The position numbers and the translations under genes are program-made. The notes beneath the pieces are model-generated. The model made no database searches, had not been told where the DNA came from, and saw only the letters and a program-made list of their open reading frames with translations. Positions 1 through 9,428 of a DNA stretch of 64,000 bases are shown piece by piece (the stretch's first letter is position 1; the number at the start of each line of letters is the position of its first letter). The DNA is from Planctomycetaceae bacterium (lineage in GTDB: Bacteria; Planctomycetota; Planctomycetia; Pirellulales; Pirellulaceae): the NCBI GenBank assembly GCA_018660825.1, contig JABJJO010000043.1:1-64000 (forward strand), given 5' to 3'.

Positions 1-104
1 ACCGCGAACGAGAAGGTGACCGCGAACGAGAAGGTGACCGCGAACGAGAAGGTGACCGCGAACGAGAAGGTGACCGCGAACGAGAAGGTGACCGCGAACG
101 AGAA
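1..104 (+). repeat. 18-bp in-frame minisatellite
   Basis: Five perfect copies of the 18-bp unit accgcgaacgagaaggtg run from base 1 to 90, followed by a 14-bp partial copy. The array is cut by the window edge, so total copy number is unknown. The unit is a multiple of three and encodes REREGD, so copy changes keep the frame. Confidence 0.95.
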
Positions 105-809
105 CTTCGTAACCACTATGAGCAACTGACGCACAAAATGGAAGATGCGAAAAAAATCTATCGCCGGGCTCAAGAAGAAGGTAATGAGGGACAGGCGCGT
201 GAAGTCGGCCAGTATCTAGAAAAATTGAACCGTGAAATGCAAGAGATAAGACAACATTTTAGTAGGGAGCGTGAAGGAAACTATGACGGTCGCGAGCAAA
301 ATCAACAACGCGATGGTAACCGCGAACAAGAACTTCGCACTCACTATGAGCAGCTATTGCACAAAATGGAGGATGTGAAGAATGTCTATCGCAAGGCTCA
401 AGAAGACGGTAATGAGGGACAGGCTCTTAGAGCCGGTCAGTATCTAGAAAAATTGACCGCGGAATTGCACGAGATAAGACAACATTTTAGTAGGGAGCGT
501 GAGGGAAACGATGACGGTCGCGAAAACCGGTCGGATCATGACAATGGAGGCGAGTCCGGCGAGCGGGTGAGACATCTGCAGGCTGCATTGGAACATCTAC
601 ATGCTGGCGGGTTTGGGGATTTAGCCCAAATGATTGAGCGGAAAGTAGATGAAATGCACCGGCAAGATGATAGGCCACGACCTGACCAAGACGATCGTCC
701 CTCTCGTGATGAGTTGGAAAATGTTGTAGAAGAATTAGGGCAGCAGTTAGAGAATCTTGGACGAGAATTACAGCGCGTCCGACGCGCACTGGAAGAATCA
801 AACCGGTAG
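1..809 (+). CDS. Repeat-rich, charged coiled-coil protein (5' partial)
   Basis: The reading frame is open from the left edge (codon phase starts at base 3), so the N-terminus is outside the window. It opens with a hexapeptide REREGD repeated in tandem, followed by two copies of a roughly 76-residue block (HYEQL-HKMED-GNEGQA-GQYLEKL-EIRQHFSREREGN) encoded by a 228-bp direct repeat. A third, divergent segment (VRHLQAALEHLHAGGFGDLA) resembles an alpha-helical motif common in planctomycete hypothetical proteins. The C-terminus (ELENVVEELGQQLENLGREL) is a clear coiled coil. It is extremely rich in E, R, Q and D and has no visible enzyme motif. A structural or scaffold role is inference only. The stop is a TAG at 807-809. 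Confidence 0.75.
   Translation, partial: REREGDREREGDREREGDREREGDREREGDRERELRNHYEQLTHKMEDAKKIYRRAQEEGNEGQAREVGQYLEKLNREMQEIRQHFSREREGNYDGREQNQQRDGNREQELRTHYEQLLHKMEDVKNVYRKAQEDGNEGQALRAGQYLEKLTAELHEIRQHFSREREGNDDGRENRSDHDNGGESGERVRHLQAALEHLHAGGFGDLAQMIERKVDEMHRQDDRPRPDQDDRPSRDELENVVEELGQQLENLGRELQRVRRALEESNR
93..548 (+). repeat. 228-bp direct repeat, two copies
   Basis: Bases about 93-320 and 321-548 are near-identical in many stretches, for example gagataagacaacatttta at 243 and again at 471. The offset is 228 bp, or 76 codons. Divergence is mostly synonymous or conservative, indicating an older internal duplication than the 18-bp array. Confidence 0.85.
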
Positions 810-922
810 AGACGCTGTTGGAATCGCTATTTAGTGAATAAACGCATTTGTTTACACTTAGCATTGCTTATTATTGTAAGGTTTGAAATAAAACTACAGG
901 GGGCGAAGCAAGGAGGCAGTTA

Positions 923-1975
923 ATGACTGTCTATAGTGCGGTCTCTCTAAGAATTAACATCTTTAAAAGATGTTCTCGGAACTTTCTTCCGCTATTGTTG
1001 TTGTTACTGGTTACATCTTTTGCAGTGGCTCAGGATCCGGTAAAGGACGCTGAGCTTTTAGAGCCGTTTATTGTACGGATGAGTTGGATTTCTTTTGATG
1101 TCATCAATGGTCGTATAGCCAGTAGATATATTCGCCGGATGCAAAGCCGTAGTCTGTCGCTTCATCACGCAACCCTTGACGCTGACGAACATGCCGTTGT
1201 GCGGGTACGTGGGAGCGAGTTTTCATTAAAGTATGAGTTGACGTCGCCGCGGCAATCGTTGCAACTCCACTATGATACGAGTGGCGTGTTTCAATTCGAC
1301 TATCAGCGTTTCGATAGTAAAGATGGCTTGGGCGATTCATATCGAGTCAACCTGCGTCAAAATCATTCACGCCCGCTGGAAATAGAAATCACTAGGCTCA
1401 AGCAAACGGAGACCTATCAGTCCAGTCAAATATGGTTAGCCATGTTTGCGATGCCAGTTAAAGATCGTCAGTGTCTCACTGATTTTTTAGCACGTCTGAG
1501 TCCACGTTTGGACTTAGAGTTGCGTTATAACGAAGTTCTAGGAAAACTTAGCCGAGTAGCCTTGTACCCAGGGGGAGGTGATTACGGTGCCGTACGATCA
1601 TTGATTAAACAATTAAATTCACCGACATTTGCGGAGCGTCAAGTTGCTGATCGACAGTTGCGGATGTATGGCAGGCCGTTGATAGGTTTTCTGGCTGGAA
1701 TTGACCAAAGCACACTGTCAACGGAACAGCGAGCTCGCTTGCGGCGGATATCGCAAAGCTTGATTTCGTGGGATTCAGATACGGTGGAGCAAGTCGTGAC
1801 GAGCTTGCGACTGAATCCGATAACGTGGCTTGCCTTGGCAAACCGTGGTGACTTGCTACTACAACGCGGGGCACTCGCTCAAATTGAAAAGCTCAAAGGG
1901 CTGCCACCAGGCGTATTGAATTTGCAGTCCTTACCGCGGTTGATCGCTGACGACGTAAAAATTCAATTGCGTTAG
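923..1975 (+). CDS. Secreted HEAT-like hypothetical protein
   Basis: A 350-residue protein. The start is supported by a perfect Shine-Dalgarno AGGAGG at 911-916, 6 bases before the ATG. An N-terminal signal peptide (hydrophobic LLPLLLLLLVTSFAVA type, cleavage near AVAQ) indicates export. The C-terminal third has the pattern SPTFAERQVADRQLRMYGRPLIGFL, typical of HEAT-like helical segments in planctomycete secreted proteins. No catalytic motif is visible. The gene ends tail-to-tail with the ApbE gene on the other strand, the two stop codons overlapping by three bases. The function is unknown. Confidence 0.8.
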   Translation: MTVYSAVSLRINIFKRCSRNFLPLLLLLLVTSFAVAQDPVKDAELLEPFIVRMSWISFDVINGRIASRYIRRMQSRSLSLHHATLDADEHAVVRVRGSEFSLKYELTSPRQSLQLHYDTSGVFQFDYQRFDSKDGLGDSYRVNLRQNHSRPLEIEITRLKQTETYQSSQIWLAMFAMPVKDRQCLTDFLARLSPRLDLELRYNEVLGKLSRVALYPGGGDYGAVRSLIKQLNSPTFAERQVADRQLRMYGRPLIGFLAGIDQSTLSTEQRARLRRISQSLISWDSDTVEQVVTSLRLNPITWLALANRGDLLLQRGALAQIEKLKGLPPGVLNLQSLPRLIADDVKIQLR

Positions 1976-2985
1976 CATTCGATCAGTTCAACGTTGTCGG
2001 CGGTGACTTCCAAATTTTCTTTCCGAATTCCAAATATGTGTAACTCGATAATCCGATTGCGATTACCGGGTGTGGCAATGATGAAGGATGTGCCTGGATG
2101 TTGCCGGCAATATCGCGTTGCATTTTCAGGACCAATCACAAAGAAAGCAGTGGCTAGTGCATCCGCTGCCGCGGCGCTGTGAGTAATGACGGTTGACGAC
2201 AGGGTATGTTGTACCGGCCAACCGCTACGAGGGTCGATTACGTGTCCATAGCGTTTTCCCTGATGATAGAAAAACTGATTGGCATCTCCTGAAGTTCCAA
2301 TTGCTTGATCTTGTAGCCAAATATTTGCAAGTTGGCGTTGAGGGATTAGTGGATGCCGCAGTGCGATTTGCCATCCCTTGTTTTCCGCGGTCGAATTCTT
2401 GCGGTTACCGTGAGCCAATATGGAACTGTGTCCGGCATGTAACAGATAGTTTTCGATCTGTTGAGACACAAAATGTTGACGACAACAGTCTAAAGCGTAA
2501 CCTTTACCAATACCACCAAGGTTGATTTCTAGTTGCGGATGATCGAATGAGACAGTGTTGTTTTTTATCTGCAGAAATTGACAGCCGACGGTTTGTTTGG
2601 CGGTCGCGATGTCCTGGGGGAGTGGAAAAGTGCTTTGGCGAGCATGAAATCCCCAGACTTTCGACAGCGGTGTCGACGTGATATCGAAGGCGCCATTGGT
2701 TTCTTGCCAAATTTCTTTTGCCAAGGCTAATAACTGGAATACGTCAGGGGATACCGACGCTGGGTTCTCAGCGGCAAGTCGATTAACTCGCGAGATTTGT
2801 GACTCACAGCGAAAGATGGACAGTTGTTCTTCGAGTTCTTCGACTAGGTCAAGTGCTTGCACTGCTGTTTCAGCGGCTGAGTGTTGTTCATCAGCATTTA
2901 ACAAAATCTGAAATTGGCAGGCCATAGCGCGGCGGGAGATATCAAGCAGATATGTTTTTTCGCCAGAGTCGGGAGAGTTTTGCAT
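1972..2985 (-). CDS. apbE: FAD:protein FMN transferase (ApbE family)
   Basis: ApbE enzymes move FMN from FAD onto Thr/Ser of target flavoproteins such as Rnf/Nqr subunits, or act in flavin/iron-sulphur metabolism. Family motifs are visible in order: the central NLGGIGKGYALD, IGTSGD, the YGHVIDPRSGWP block and, near the C-terminus, HSAAAADALATAFFVIG. The open frame reaches a TTG at 3003, but the first ATG at 2985 gives a usual-length protein of about 337 residues. No clear signal peptide or lipobox is seen, unlike many ApbE proteins, so it may act in the cytoplasm. No Rnf/Nqr genes are in the window, so its target is unknown. Confidence 0.88.
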   Translation of the reverse strand: MQNSPDSGEKTYLLDISRRAMACQFQILLNADEQHSAAETAVQALDLVEELEEQLSIFRCESQISRVNRLAAENPASVSPDVFQLLALAKEIWQETNGAFDITSTPLSKVWGFHARQSTFPLPQDIATAKQTVGCQFLQIKNNTVSFDHPQLEINLGGIGKGYALDCCRQHFVSQQIENYLLHAGHSSILAHGNRKNSTAENKGWQIALRHPLIPQRQLANIWLQDQAIGTSGDANQFFYHQGKRYGHVIDPRSGWPVQHTLSSTVITHSAAAADALATAFFVIGPENATRYCRQHPGTSFIIATPGNRNRIIELHIFGIRKENLEVTADNVELIEC

Positions 2986-3159
2986 TGTTTGATTGCGATT
3001 CAATGGGTTGATTTTTTACATCAAACGAACGGTTGCCTTTTTGAATGCCGAGAATAATAATATAGAGTAATAAGAGTTGCTTATAAACGTACTGTGACGA
3101 GAACGACTGATAACTTTAGACATCACGGAAACTACGATAGTTGCGAAAGCTTTAAAATT

Positions 3160-4119
3160 ATGAAATCTACTATGCGACGACACATCCTGATGATTGGCCT
3201 GATAATGGTTGTGTGTCCAGTTCTGTTTGTGCTTGGCCAAAGCAAGCCAAAGCCGAAGCGAGTTAAATTTCCAGAATTCAAGGATGATGCCCGCATCAAG
3301 ACTGTTTTCTTCAGCAAAGCGTTAGAAAAACTAGCAGGCCCTCGGCAAATCAATACCGCGCCGATGGCTGGTGTTGGTAATACAGGTGCCGGAGGTTCGG
3401 AACCAGAGACTGGTGGCATGACTGGAAAGTGGGCCGAGTTGATCTCAGCACCGACGATTGAAGATGAGGTGAAGGCGATTAAGTTAGCGGTTGATACTGG
3501 AGTTGATAAACCGTCCCAATTTTCTGGTGGTGGATATCAAAATGCCCGTTACCAATTCTCAGTGGCGGCAGCGATGTTTGGCATTATCGCTGAGTTTGAT
3601 GGCGACGTCCGTTGGAAATCTCAAGCACTGGGGATACGAGATGTGTTTGCTCGCACGGCGGGAAATTGTAAGGTTGGTAGTACACAAGCCTATAACGAAG
3701 CTAAGCTGCGAAAAGCTGATTTGCAGGATCTGTTAGGTGGTGCAACGGTTGATGCCAAAGCTAATGCCGAGGATTTCAATTGGTCGCGAGTTGTAGATCG
3801 CGCTCCGTTGATGCAGCGGCTTGAAGTTGCGTTGGACGAGCGTTTGTCACCAATGACGTCGAGCGCTGATGAGTTTGAATCCAACAAGGAGACAATCTTG
3901 CATGAGGCTGAAATTGTAGCTGCGATGGCACACATTTTCACTCGGCCGCAAATGGAAGATGGCGACGACGAAGATTACGCAGGGTATGCGAAAAAAATGA
4001 AGTCTGGTGCTCTGGATCTACTAGACGCAGTCAAACTTAACGATCCAAATCGCGCCGCCAGTGCCGTGGGCGTGATGACTCAATCGTGTACTGAATGCCA
4101 CGAGCTCTACCGGTCGTAA
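3160..4119 (+). CDS. Periplasmic cytochrome c'-like haem protein
   Basis: The frame is open from 3094, but the ATG at 3160 (or 3172) places a normal signal peptide (RRHILMIGLIMVVCPVLFVL-GQ) at the N-terminus. The mature part is helical and charged and ends in SCTECHELYR, a CxxCH haem-binding motif at 4087-4101. That extreme C-terminal placement matches cytochrome c'/c556 four-helix proteins, which bind one haem near the C-terminus. The protein is longer than classical cytochrome c' (about 320 against 130 residues), with extra N-terminal helical sequence. The role is probably electron transfer or small-ligand binding in the periplasm (inference). Confidence 0.75.
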   Translation: MKSTMRRHILMIGLIMVVCPVLFVLGQSKPKPKRVKFPEFKDDARIKTVFFSKALEKLAGPRQINTAPMAGVGNTGAGGSEPETGGMTGKWAELISAPTIEDEVKAIKLAVDTGVDKPSQFSGGGYQNARYQFSVAAAMFGIIAEFDGDVRWKSQALGIRDVFARTAGNCKVGSTQAYNEAKLRKADLQDLLGGATVDAKANAEDFNWSRVVDRAPLMQRLEVALDERLSPMTSSADEFESNKETILHEAEIVAAMAHIFTRPQMEDGDDEDYAGYAKKMKSGALDLLDAVKLNDPNRAASAVGVMTQSCTECHELYRS

Positions 4120-4439
4120 TCTTGCCCCGCTATTTGACACGAAGGTGATAATTGGGAAATCGATGTTTTTTAAGCGGCATACAGCTTGTACGTAGAAACT
4201 TTGGATAGTAAGCGGCCCTCTTAAATATCTTCGATATTGTGCCAATAGTGGTTATTTGCGACTCTTTGGACACGTTAAATCCGAAAAAACCGTACCAACT
4301 GTTAAAAGAACAAAAAACGGCGCCTTTTTACTGCAAGATTTTGGTTCTGTGATTATCCTGAACCAACACGGTTTGTCGAAAATAACTGTATGATTCTACA
4401 CCCATATCGGTGGTAGCCGGTTTGTCCTTTTCAAGTGAA
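4120..4439. other. Intergenic region before the giant secreted protein
   Basis: About 320 bp without a convincing gene. It contains a TTGACA at 4134-4139 without a good -10 partner, an A/T-rich palindromic stretch near 4314-4329, and the perfect inverted repeat listed separately. Presumably it holds the promoter of the downstream gene. Confidence 0.5.
4341..4366. promoter_or_regulatory. Inverted repeat, operator-like
   Basis: TTGGTTC (4341-4347) and GAACCAA (4360-4366) are perfect 7-bp arms with a 12-bp spacer, about 75-100 bp before the ATG at 4440. No T-tract follows, so it is not a terminator. It could be a regulator-binding site or an mRNA hairpin; no regulator is identified. Confidence 0.3.
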
Positions 4440-7400
4440 ATGACTTCTATGAATTCCAGCAATAACATACGCAACCGCATAAACAAGCGTCGTCGCAGTA
4501 ACTTCCTCGCTGCACTAAGCGTGGAATACCTCGAAGCACGACAAATGCTTTATGGTGTTACGGATACTCCGCATGGGTCTGGGCCTTCTCACGAATTGGG
4601 CGACACTATTTCTGCGGAAGTATTTATGTACGTCAACGGCGGATTAGTTGATCTACCAGCAAATCTGGGTGTGACCGGTGGCACTAATACATCCTTTGTC
4701 CATACGTCGGCTGCGGGATCAACGATTAGCATTTCACCGGCGGATATCGATGGTGACACGGTGATCGATACGCCCACTTCCTATACTTCGCTGGACGATG
4801 TTTTTTCAACTTGGCGGAACAACGCGGGTGACGCAGGCAATAACACGTCCGCTACGTTTAGTGAATCCGAGTTGCTGGGAAATGTTACGGATGCTACCAA
4901 TACTGTGCGTATGTACGTCAATGGTACGCCAGTGCATTCCTACGAAGGTTATGAGATCCACAATAACGATCGTATCGTATTGGATTTTGGATCCGCTTCA
5001 ATCGTGGGATTGGACACAGTCCAAGGTACGATGCTATTGGAAATGTTGCCCAACGTTGCTCCCAGTTCAGTAACGAACTTCTTGAATTATGTTTCCGACG
5101 GTGACTACAACAGTTCTATTATCCATCGTTCGATTCCAAATTTTATTGTGCAAGGTGGTGGCTTTGCAACTCCCAGTACAACTTTGAATAGTGTGAATGA
5201 TTTAACTTCGATCCCGACAGACGCAGCTGTCGTTAATGAATTCAGTGTTTCCAATACTCGGGGTACCGTTGCAATGGCTAAGCTCAGCGGTGACCCGAAT
5301 AGTGCAACGAGCCAATGGTTTGTAAACCTAGTTGATAACTCGAGTAACTTGGATAACCAAAACGGCGGTTTTACAGTTTTTGCTCAGGTGCTTGATATGT
5401 CGGTGCCGGATGCGATTGCAGCTGTCGCTCGCCAGAATCTAGGGGGTGCGTTCACGGATTTACCCGTTGCTCCTGGAAACCAATTAGTTGTTATTGGCGA
5501 GGCATTTGGCGATGGTGTGGTCAGTGGTCGAGTCTATGTAGATGAAGAACTAAATGGCATATTTGATGCTGGCGAACAGACCTTGCAAGGTGTGACGGTT
5601 TATAGTGATACAGATGGCGATGATGTTTTGGATGTCGATGAGTTTTCAGTGCTGACTGCTGCCGACGGGACGTATTTATTCCATCTGCCAAATGGGTCAC
5701 ATCAGCTAAAGCAAATTGTTGCAGCTCCTTTTATACAGACAACACCAGCGGCAAATGCTGCGATTTCCTTGGACCTCGCCGTCGGACAGACTGTGGCCGA
5801 TCAACTCTTCATTAACCGTATCGTTGAGCCTCCTGTTTCGATTGATTTAGCTGCCGTATCAGATTCAGGTGTTGTCGACGATGATAATTTAACGGCCAAC
5901 AATAATAGTTCACTAGCAACAAATCTATCATTTGATGTGGCAGGCGTTGAAGATGGTGCCTTGGTTCGGTTATTTGCGGGCACTCAGGAAATAGCATCGG
6001 GCGTGGCCACCGGGAACTCAGTCAATATCACCACAGCTGGTAATCTAGTGCTGGCCGATGGACCAATCTCAATAACCGCGACTCAAATATTCGAAGGTGT
6101 TGAGAGCTTAGCTTCAGTTGCTCTGGACATTACGATCGATTCAGCCGTAGGCGTGTTTGAATCTGCATTCCCTGCGACTTTACCTTTAGCTACCAATTTC
6201 TCATTCGATGTTGATAATACTGAAGAAGCTAGCACTGGGTTTAGTTATTCGTTGGCCGTTTCAGTAAGTGGAATGAGCATCAATGCAACCTCGGGGCAAT
6301 TCACATGGCGGCCCATTGCAAACCAGTTAGGCGTCAACAGTTTTACCGTTCGCGCGACAGATGCAGCGGGTAATACGCGAGATTTGGTTTCGACCATGAC
6401 TGTAACGGGTGAAGCTTCGGTTCAATATTCGGTGGAAGCGACGGACTTGCAGGGCAATTCTATTACCGAATTAACCGTGGGCGACTCGTTTATCTTACGA
6501 CTATTAACTGCGGATGTGCGTGCAACCCCTCGGGGCGTGTTCTCAGGTTATGCGGATATCGTGTGGCAAGATGAACTAGTGACAGCCGTTGGGCCGCTGA
6601 CTTATGGTTCTCAATATCCAAACGTACACACCGGTGATTTCAGCAACGTAAATTTGATTGACGAAGCGGGTGCGACCGCCGGTTTCACGGAATTGGGTGG
6701 CGGACAATTCCTTATATTTAGTTTGCCAATGACCGCCAGCAATGCGGGAACCCTAACACTCAGTGTAGATCCGGCTGATAACTCTCCGCATACAGACACG
6801 TTACTCTTTGGCATTAATGAGTCAATCAATCCCGAACAGATTATTTATGATTCGCTGCAATTGCAGATCAATCTTGGATTTAGCCCCGGAGATGACATCT
6901 TCAATTTTGATGAGGATTCTACGAATGTCAGTTTGAATGTACTGACCAATGATGGCGATACAGATCCAGCGACCTTGATTATCTCTGATGTTAGCACACC
7001 TTCTCAAAGTGGTACTGTAACGATTGCAGCCGACGGGAAATCGTTGATCTATTCGCCCGCCGCTGATTTTTTTGGTGAAGAGGTGTTTACTTATACGGCC
7101 GGTAACAACACGGGAGATGCATCGGCGACTGTGACGATTCAGGTGTTCCCCATTCAGGATTTGCCGACCGCGAATGATGACGTTATTACCACCGTCACGG
7201 AAGATTCCAGTAACGTGGCCCTGGACTTGCTAATTAACGATACGATTGCGCCAGACGCAAATGAATCATTGAGCATAGTATTTATAACTCAAGGCACTCA
7301 GGGCGGCACGGTCGCTGTGTCTGATAGCGGAGAATTTGTGTTGTATACTCCGGCAGTCAATTTTGATGGTACTGATACTTTTACGTATACAATCCGAGAC

Positions 7401-9341
7401 AGCAACGGGGGCGAGGACACAGCAACGGTTACCGTGGATTTACAAGCAGCGGCTGATGTGCCCACGGCTGGTGATGACGCATTTCCTGTGGATGAAGATG
7501 TAGTTGATTTTCCGCTAGACGTGCTTGACAATGATTCGAGCAATGCCGTTGGCGGTGGCGCTGTGACAGTCGTTGCTGTTGGCACGCCTGACCAAGGTGG
7601 TGTTGTCTCGATTGCTGCTGATGGATTAAACGTTTTGTATTCACCGGCACCGGATTTTTTCGGTACAGAAACGTTTAGTTATACAGTCAACGATGAGGGC
7701 GGTTTGTCAGCCCAAGCGACGGTTACGGTGACCGTTGGAAACATCGCTGATTCACCGCAAGCGAATGATGACGCCTTTACGGTTGTGATTGATTCGCCCG
7801 GCGATGAGCTTGATGTGCTAGACAATGACACACATTTACCGGACCCTACTGAATTGTTGACGATTACGTCGGTTACGACTTCGTCAGAAGGTGGAACGAT
7901 AAATATTATCAATAGTGGAAGCAGTTTAACTTACGCTCCGCCAACGGGATTTTCTGGTCAAGATGCGTTTAGTTACACGATTACCGATGAAGATGGTTTG
8001 ACCGACGAAGCTGTCGTTACAATTTCGATATTTGACTACATTCCCGGTGGTTTAGCGGGACTGGTTTATATTGACGCCGATGGTGATGGCGTGCAGGATG
8101 CTAACGAGTTAGTCCTTGGTGGAATAAAAATCCACTTGACCGGCACAACCAGTGGTGGCGAGAGTATCGATCTAGAGATGTTAACGTCAGAACAAGGGCT
8201 CTATGAGTTCACTGACTTGGAATCAGGTTCCTATACCGTGACGCAAACACAACCAAGTTTTTTGGTAGACGGTGGTTTCCAAGGTGCAGCCCCGAACATT
8301 ACGTTTAGCTCCAATTCATATTCTGTCGAGCTTGCCGAAGGGCAGGAGATATCCGACGGCGACTTTACCGAAAAGGGACGCGAAGCGAGCACACTGACGT
8401 TGTTTGACTTCTTTAATCGTCCAGCGCCGCCGACACTAATCGGTTCATTTGGCGATACCGTCGAAGATCAGTGGATTGCAGCACATCCTGCTTGGGTTGC
8501 TTTTCAAGACACTTCAGTAGTATGGGATGGTGGTAGTCATACATTGGTCGTGGACGTTGTGCGTGATGATTCATCCACGGATTACGGCGTCCTAAGCCCC
8601 GAAGCTGGCGATGGAATTCGTCAAGTGACCGATGAAGCTGACACGGCTGTTATTTTCGTGACAGGGCTTCCTGATACATATGGTATCGAGTCACAAGGGT
8701 CGGATGATGGTGGTGATGGAGTCCCCGAATCCGAAAAGGTTCCTGACTTCAGCCTGGAAGATGTGAATACAACGTCGTCACTGCTTGGCACAGATGTGTC
8801 GCCGCGAGATTATGATGGCAACGTGACAGCGTTTTATTTTGGGCTGGCAACGTGTAGTTATTGTACCACTCAATTTGGCCACCTAAACACGATGCAAAAT
8901 GATTTCGACAGTAATGACCCTGACCTGGGTATTGAAATAGTTGGAATCAATCTCGCTGGACGTGAGTCGGGCAATGCGTCGATCACCGCTGGTAATGATA
9001 TTCCGTGGTTACAGGATGTAGATTTAGATGAGAATGGTGAAGCGGATGCGTGGGAAGATTGGGGAGCCCAGCTTCGCGATGTGATTATCGTAGACGCTCA
9101 GAACCGACAAGTTTCTAAGATCAATCTAACGCCGAATGATTTGGGTGACACGGCAATCTATACGCTGGTGCGAACAATGATCACCGATGCCATAGCGGCG
9201 GAGTCAGAGGCGGAAGCGGAATTGCCTGAAGCATCTGTAACAGCCGTGCAGGACACAATTGACACGATCGCAGAAGCTCGCAATTCACAGCTTGCTGAAA
9301 CCGTAACCGCTCATGATTTGGCACTGTCAAGTTGGTTCTAG
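4440..9341 (+). CDS. Giant secreted cyclophilin / cadherin-like / thioredoxin-like fusion protein
   Basis: About 1,633 residues from the ATG at 4440 (an in-frame GTG lies at 4410). The N-terminus RNRINKRRR...VEYLEARQML is the planctomycete extracellular-protein motif. Domains in order: cyclophilin-type PPIase at about 193-345 (FIVQGGGF and SQWFVNL motifs); SdrD-B-like module at about 360-435 (VYVDEELNGIFDAGEQ); Ig/cadherin-like region; four tandem cadherin-like repeats (ANDD...LDLLINDT) at about 817-1200; second SdrD-B-like module at 1201-1293 (VYIDADGDGVQDANE); and a C-terminal AhpC/TlpA-like thioredoxin fold from about 1434 with CSYC at residues 1472-1475. DxDGD patterns suggest Ca2+ binding. 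It has two protein-folding activities on one adhesin-like stalk. Activity is inferred from motifs. Confidence 0.82.
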   Translation: MTSMNSSNNIRNRINKRRRSNFLAALSVEYLEARQMLYGVTDTPHGSGPSHELGDTISAEVFMYVNGGLVDLPANLGVTGGTNTSFVHTSAAGSTISISPADIDGDTVIDTPTSYTSLDDVFSTWRNNAGDAGNNTSATFSESELLGNVTDATNTVRMYVNGTPVHSYEGYEIHNNDRIVLDFGSASIVGLDTVQGTMLLEMLPNVAPSSVTNFLNYVSDGDYNSSIIHRSIPNFIVQGGGFATPSTTLNSVNDLTSIPTDAAVVNEFSVSNTRGTVAMAKLSGDPNSATSQWFVNLVDNSSNLDNQNGGFTVFAQVLDMSVPDAIAAVARQNLGGAFTDLPVAPGNQLVVIGEAFGDGVVSGRVYVDEELNGIFDAGEQTLQGVTVYSDTDGDDVLDVDEFSVLTAADGTYLFHLPNGSHQLKQIVAAPFIQTTPAANAAISLDLAVGQTVADQLFINRIVEPPVSIDLAAVSDSGVVDDDNLTANNNSSLATNLSFDVAGVEDGALVRLFAGTQEIASGVATGNSVNITTAGNLVLADGPISITATQIFEGVESLASVALDITIDSAVGVFESAFPATLPLATNFSFDVDNTEEASTGFSYSLAVSVSGMSINATSGQFTWRPIANQLGVNSFTVRATDAAGNTRDLVSTMTVTGEASVQYSVEATDLQGNSITELTVGDSFILRLLTADVRATPRGVFSGYADIVWQDELVTAVGPLTYGSQYPNVHTGDFSNVNLIDEAGATAGFTELGGGQFLIFSLPMTASNAGTLTLSVDPADNSPHTDTLLFGINESINPEQIIYDSLQLQINLGFSPGDDIFNFDEDSTNVSLNVLTNDGDTDPATLIISDVSTPSQSGTVTIAADGKSLIYSPAADFFGEEVFTYTAGNNTGDASATVTIQVFPIQDLPTANDDVITTVTEDSSNVALDLLINDTIAPDANESLSIVFITQGTQGGTVAVSDSGEFVLYTPAVNFDGTDTFTYTIRDSNGGEDTATVTVDLQAAADVPTAGDDAFPVDEDVVDFPLDVLDNDSSNAVGGGAVTVVAVGTPDQGGVVSIAADGLNVLYSPAPDFFGTETFSYTVNDEGGLSAQATVTVTVGNIADSPQANDDAFTVVIDSPGDELDVLDNDTHLPDPTELLTITSVTTSSEGGTINIINSGSSLTYAPPTGFSGQDAFSYTITDEDGLTDEAVVTISIFDYIPGGLAGLVYIDADGDGVQDANELVLGGIKIHLTGTTSGGESIDLEMLTSEQGLYEFTDLESGSYTVTQTQPSFLVDGGFQGAAPNITFSSNSYSVELAEGQEISDGDFTEKGREASTLTLFDFFNRPAPPTLIGSFGDTVEDQWIAAHPAWVAFQDTSVVWDGGSHTLVVDVVRDDSSTDYGVLSPEAGDGIRQVTDEADTAVIFVTGLPDTYGIESQGSDDGGDGVPESEKVPDFSLEDVNTTSSLLGTDVSPRDYDGNVTAFYFGLATCSYCTTQFGHLNTMQNDFDSNDPDLGIEIVGINLAGRESGNASITAGNDIPWLQDVDLDENGEADAWEDWGAQLRDVIIVDAQNRQVSKINLTPNDLGDTAIYTLVRTMITDAIAAESEAEAELPEASVTAVQDTIDTIAEARNSQLAETVTAHDLALSSWF

Positions 9342-9428
9342 ATAACTACATAGCACGAATTAACGTTCGTCCACGTCATGATGTGCATTCCTAGTGGATG
9401 AGGCGTCTGTGGTCGCTGACGGTGGCTG

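Noticed and set aside
1-104. Short regular repeats that could suggest a CRISPR array
   Set aside because: Units are contiguous with no spacers and are in frame within a coding region, so it is a minisatellite.
4314-4329. AAAACGGCGCCTTTTT as a terminator of the cytochrome c' gene
   Set aside because: It is palindromic but has no loop, so it cannot form a proper hairpin, and it is about 200 bp from the stop.
7429-7650. Antisense frames inside the giant secreted protein
   Set aside because: They are shadows of the repetitive, Asp/Thr/Val-rich coding strand with no independent start signals.
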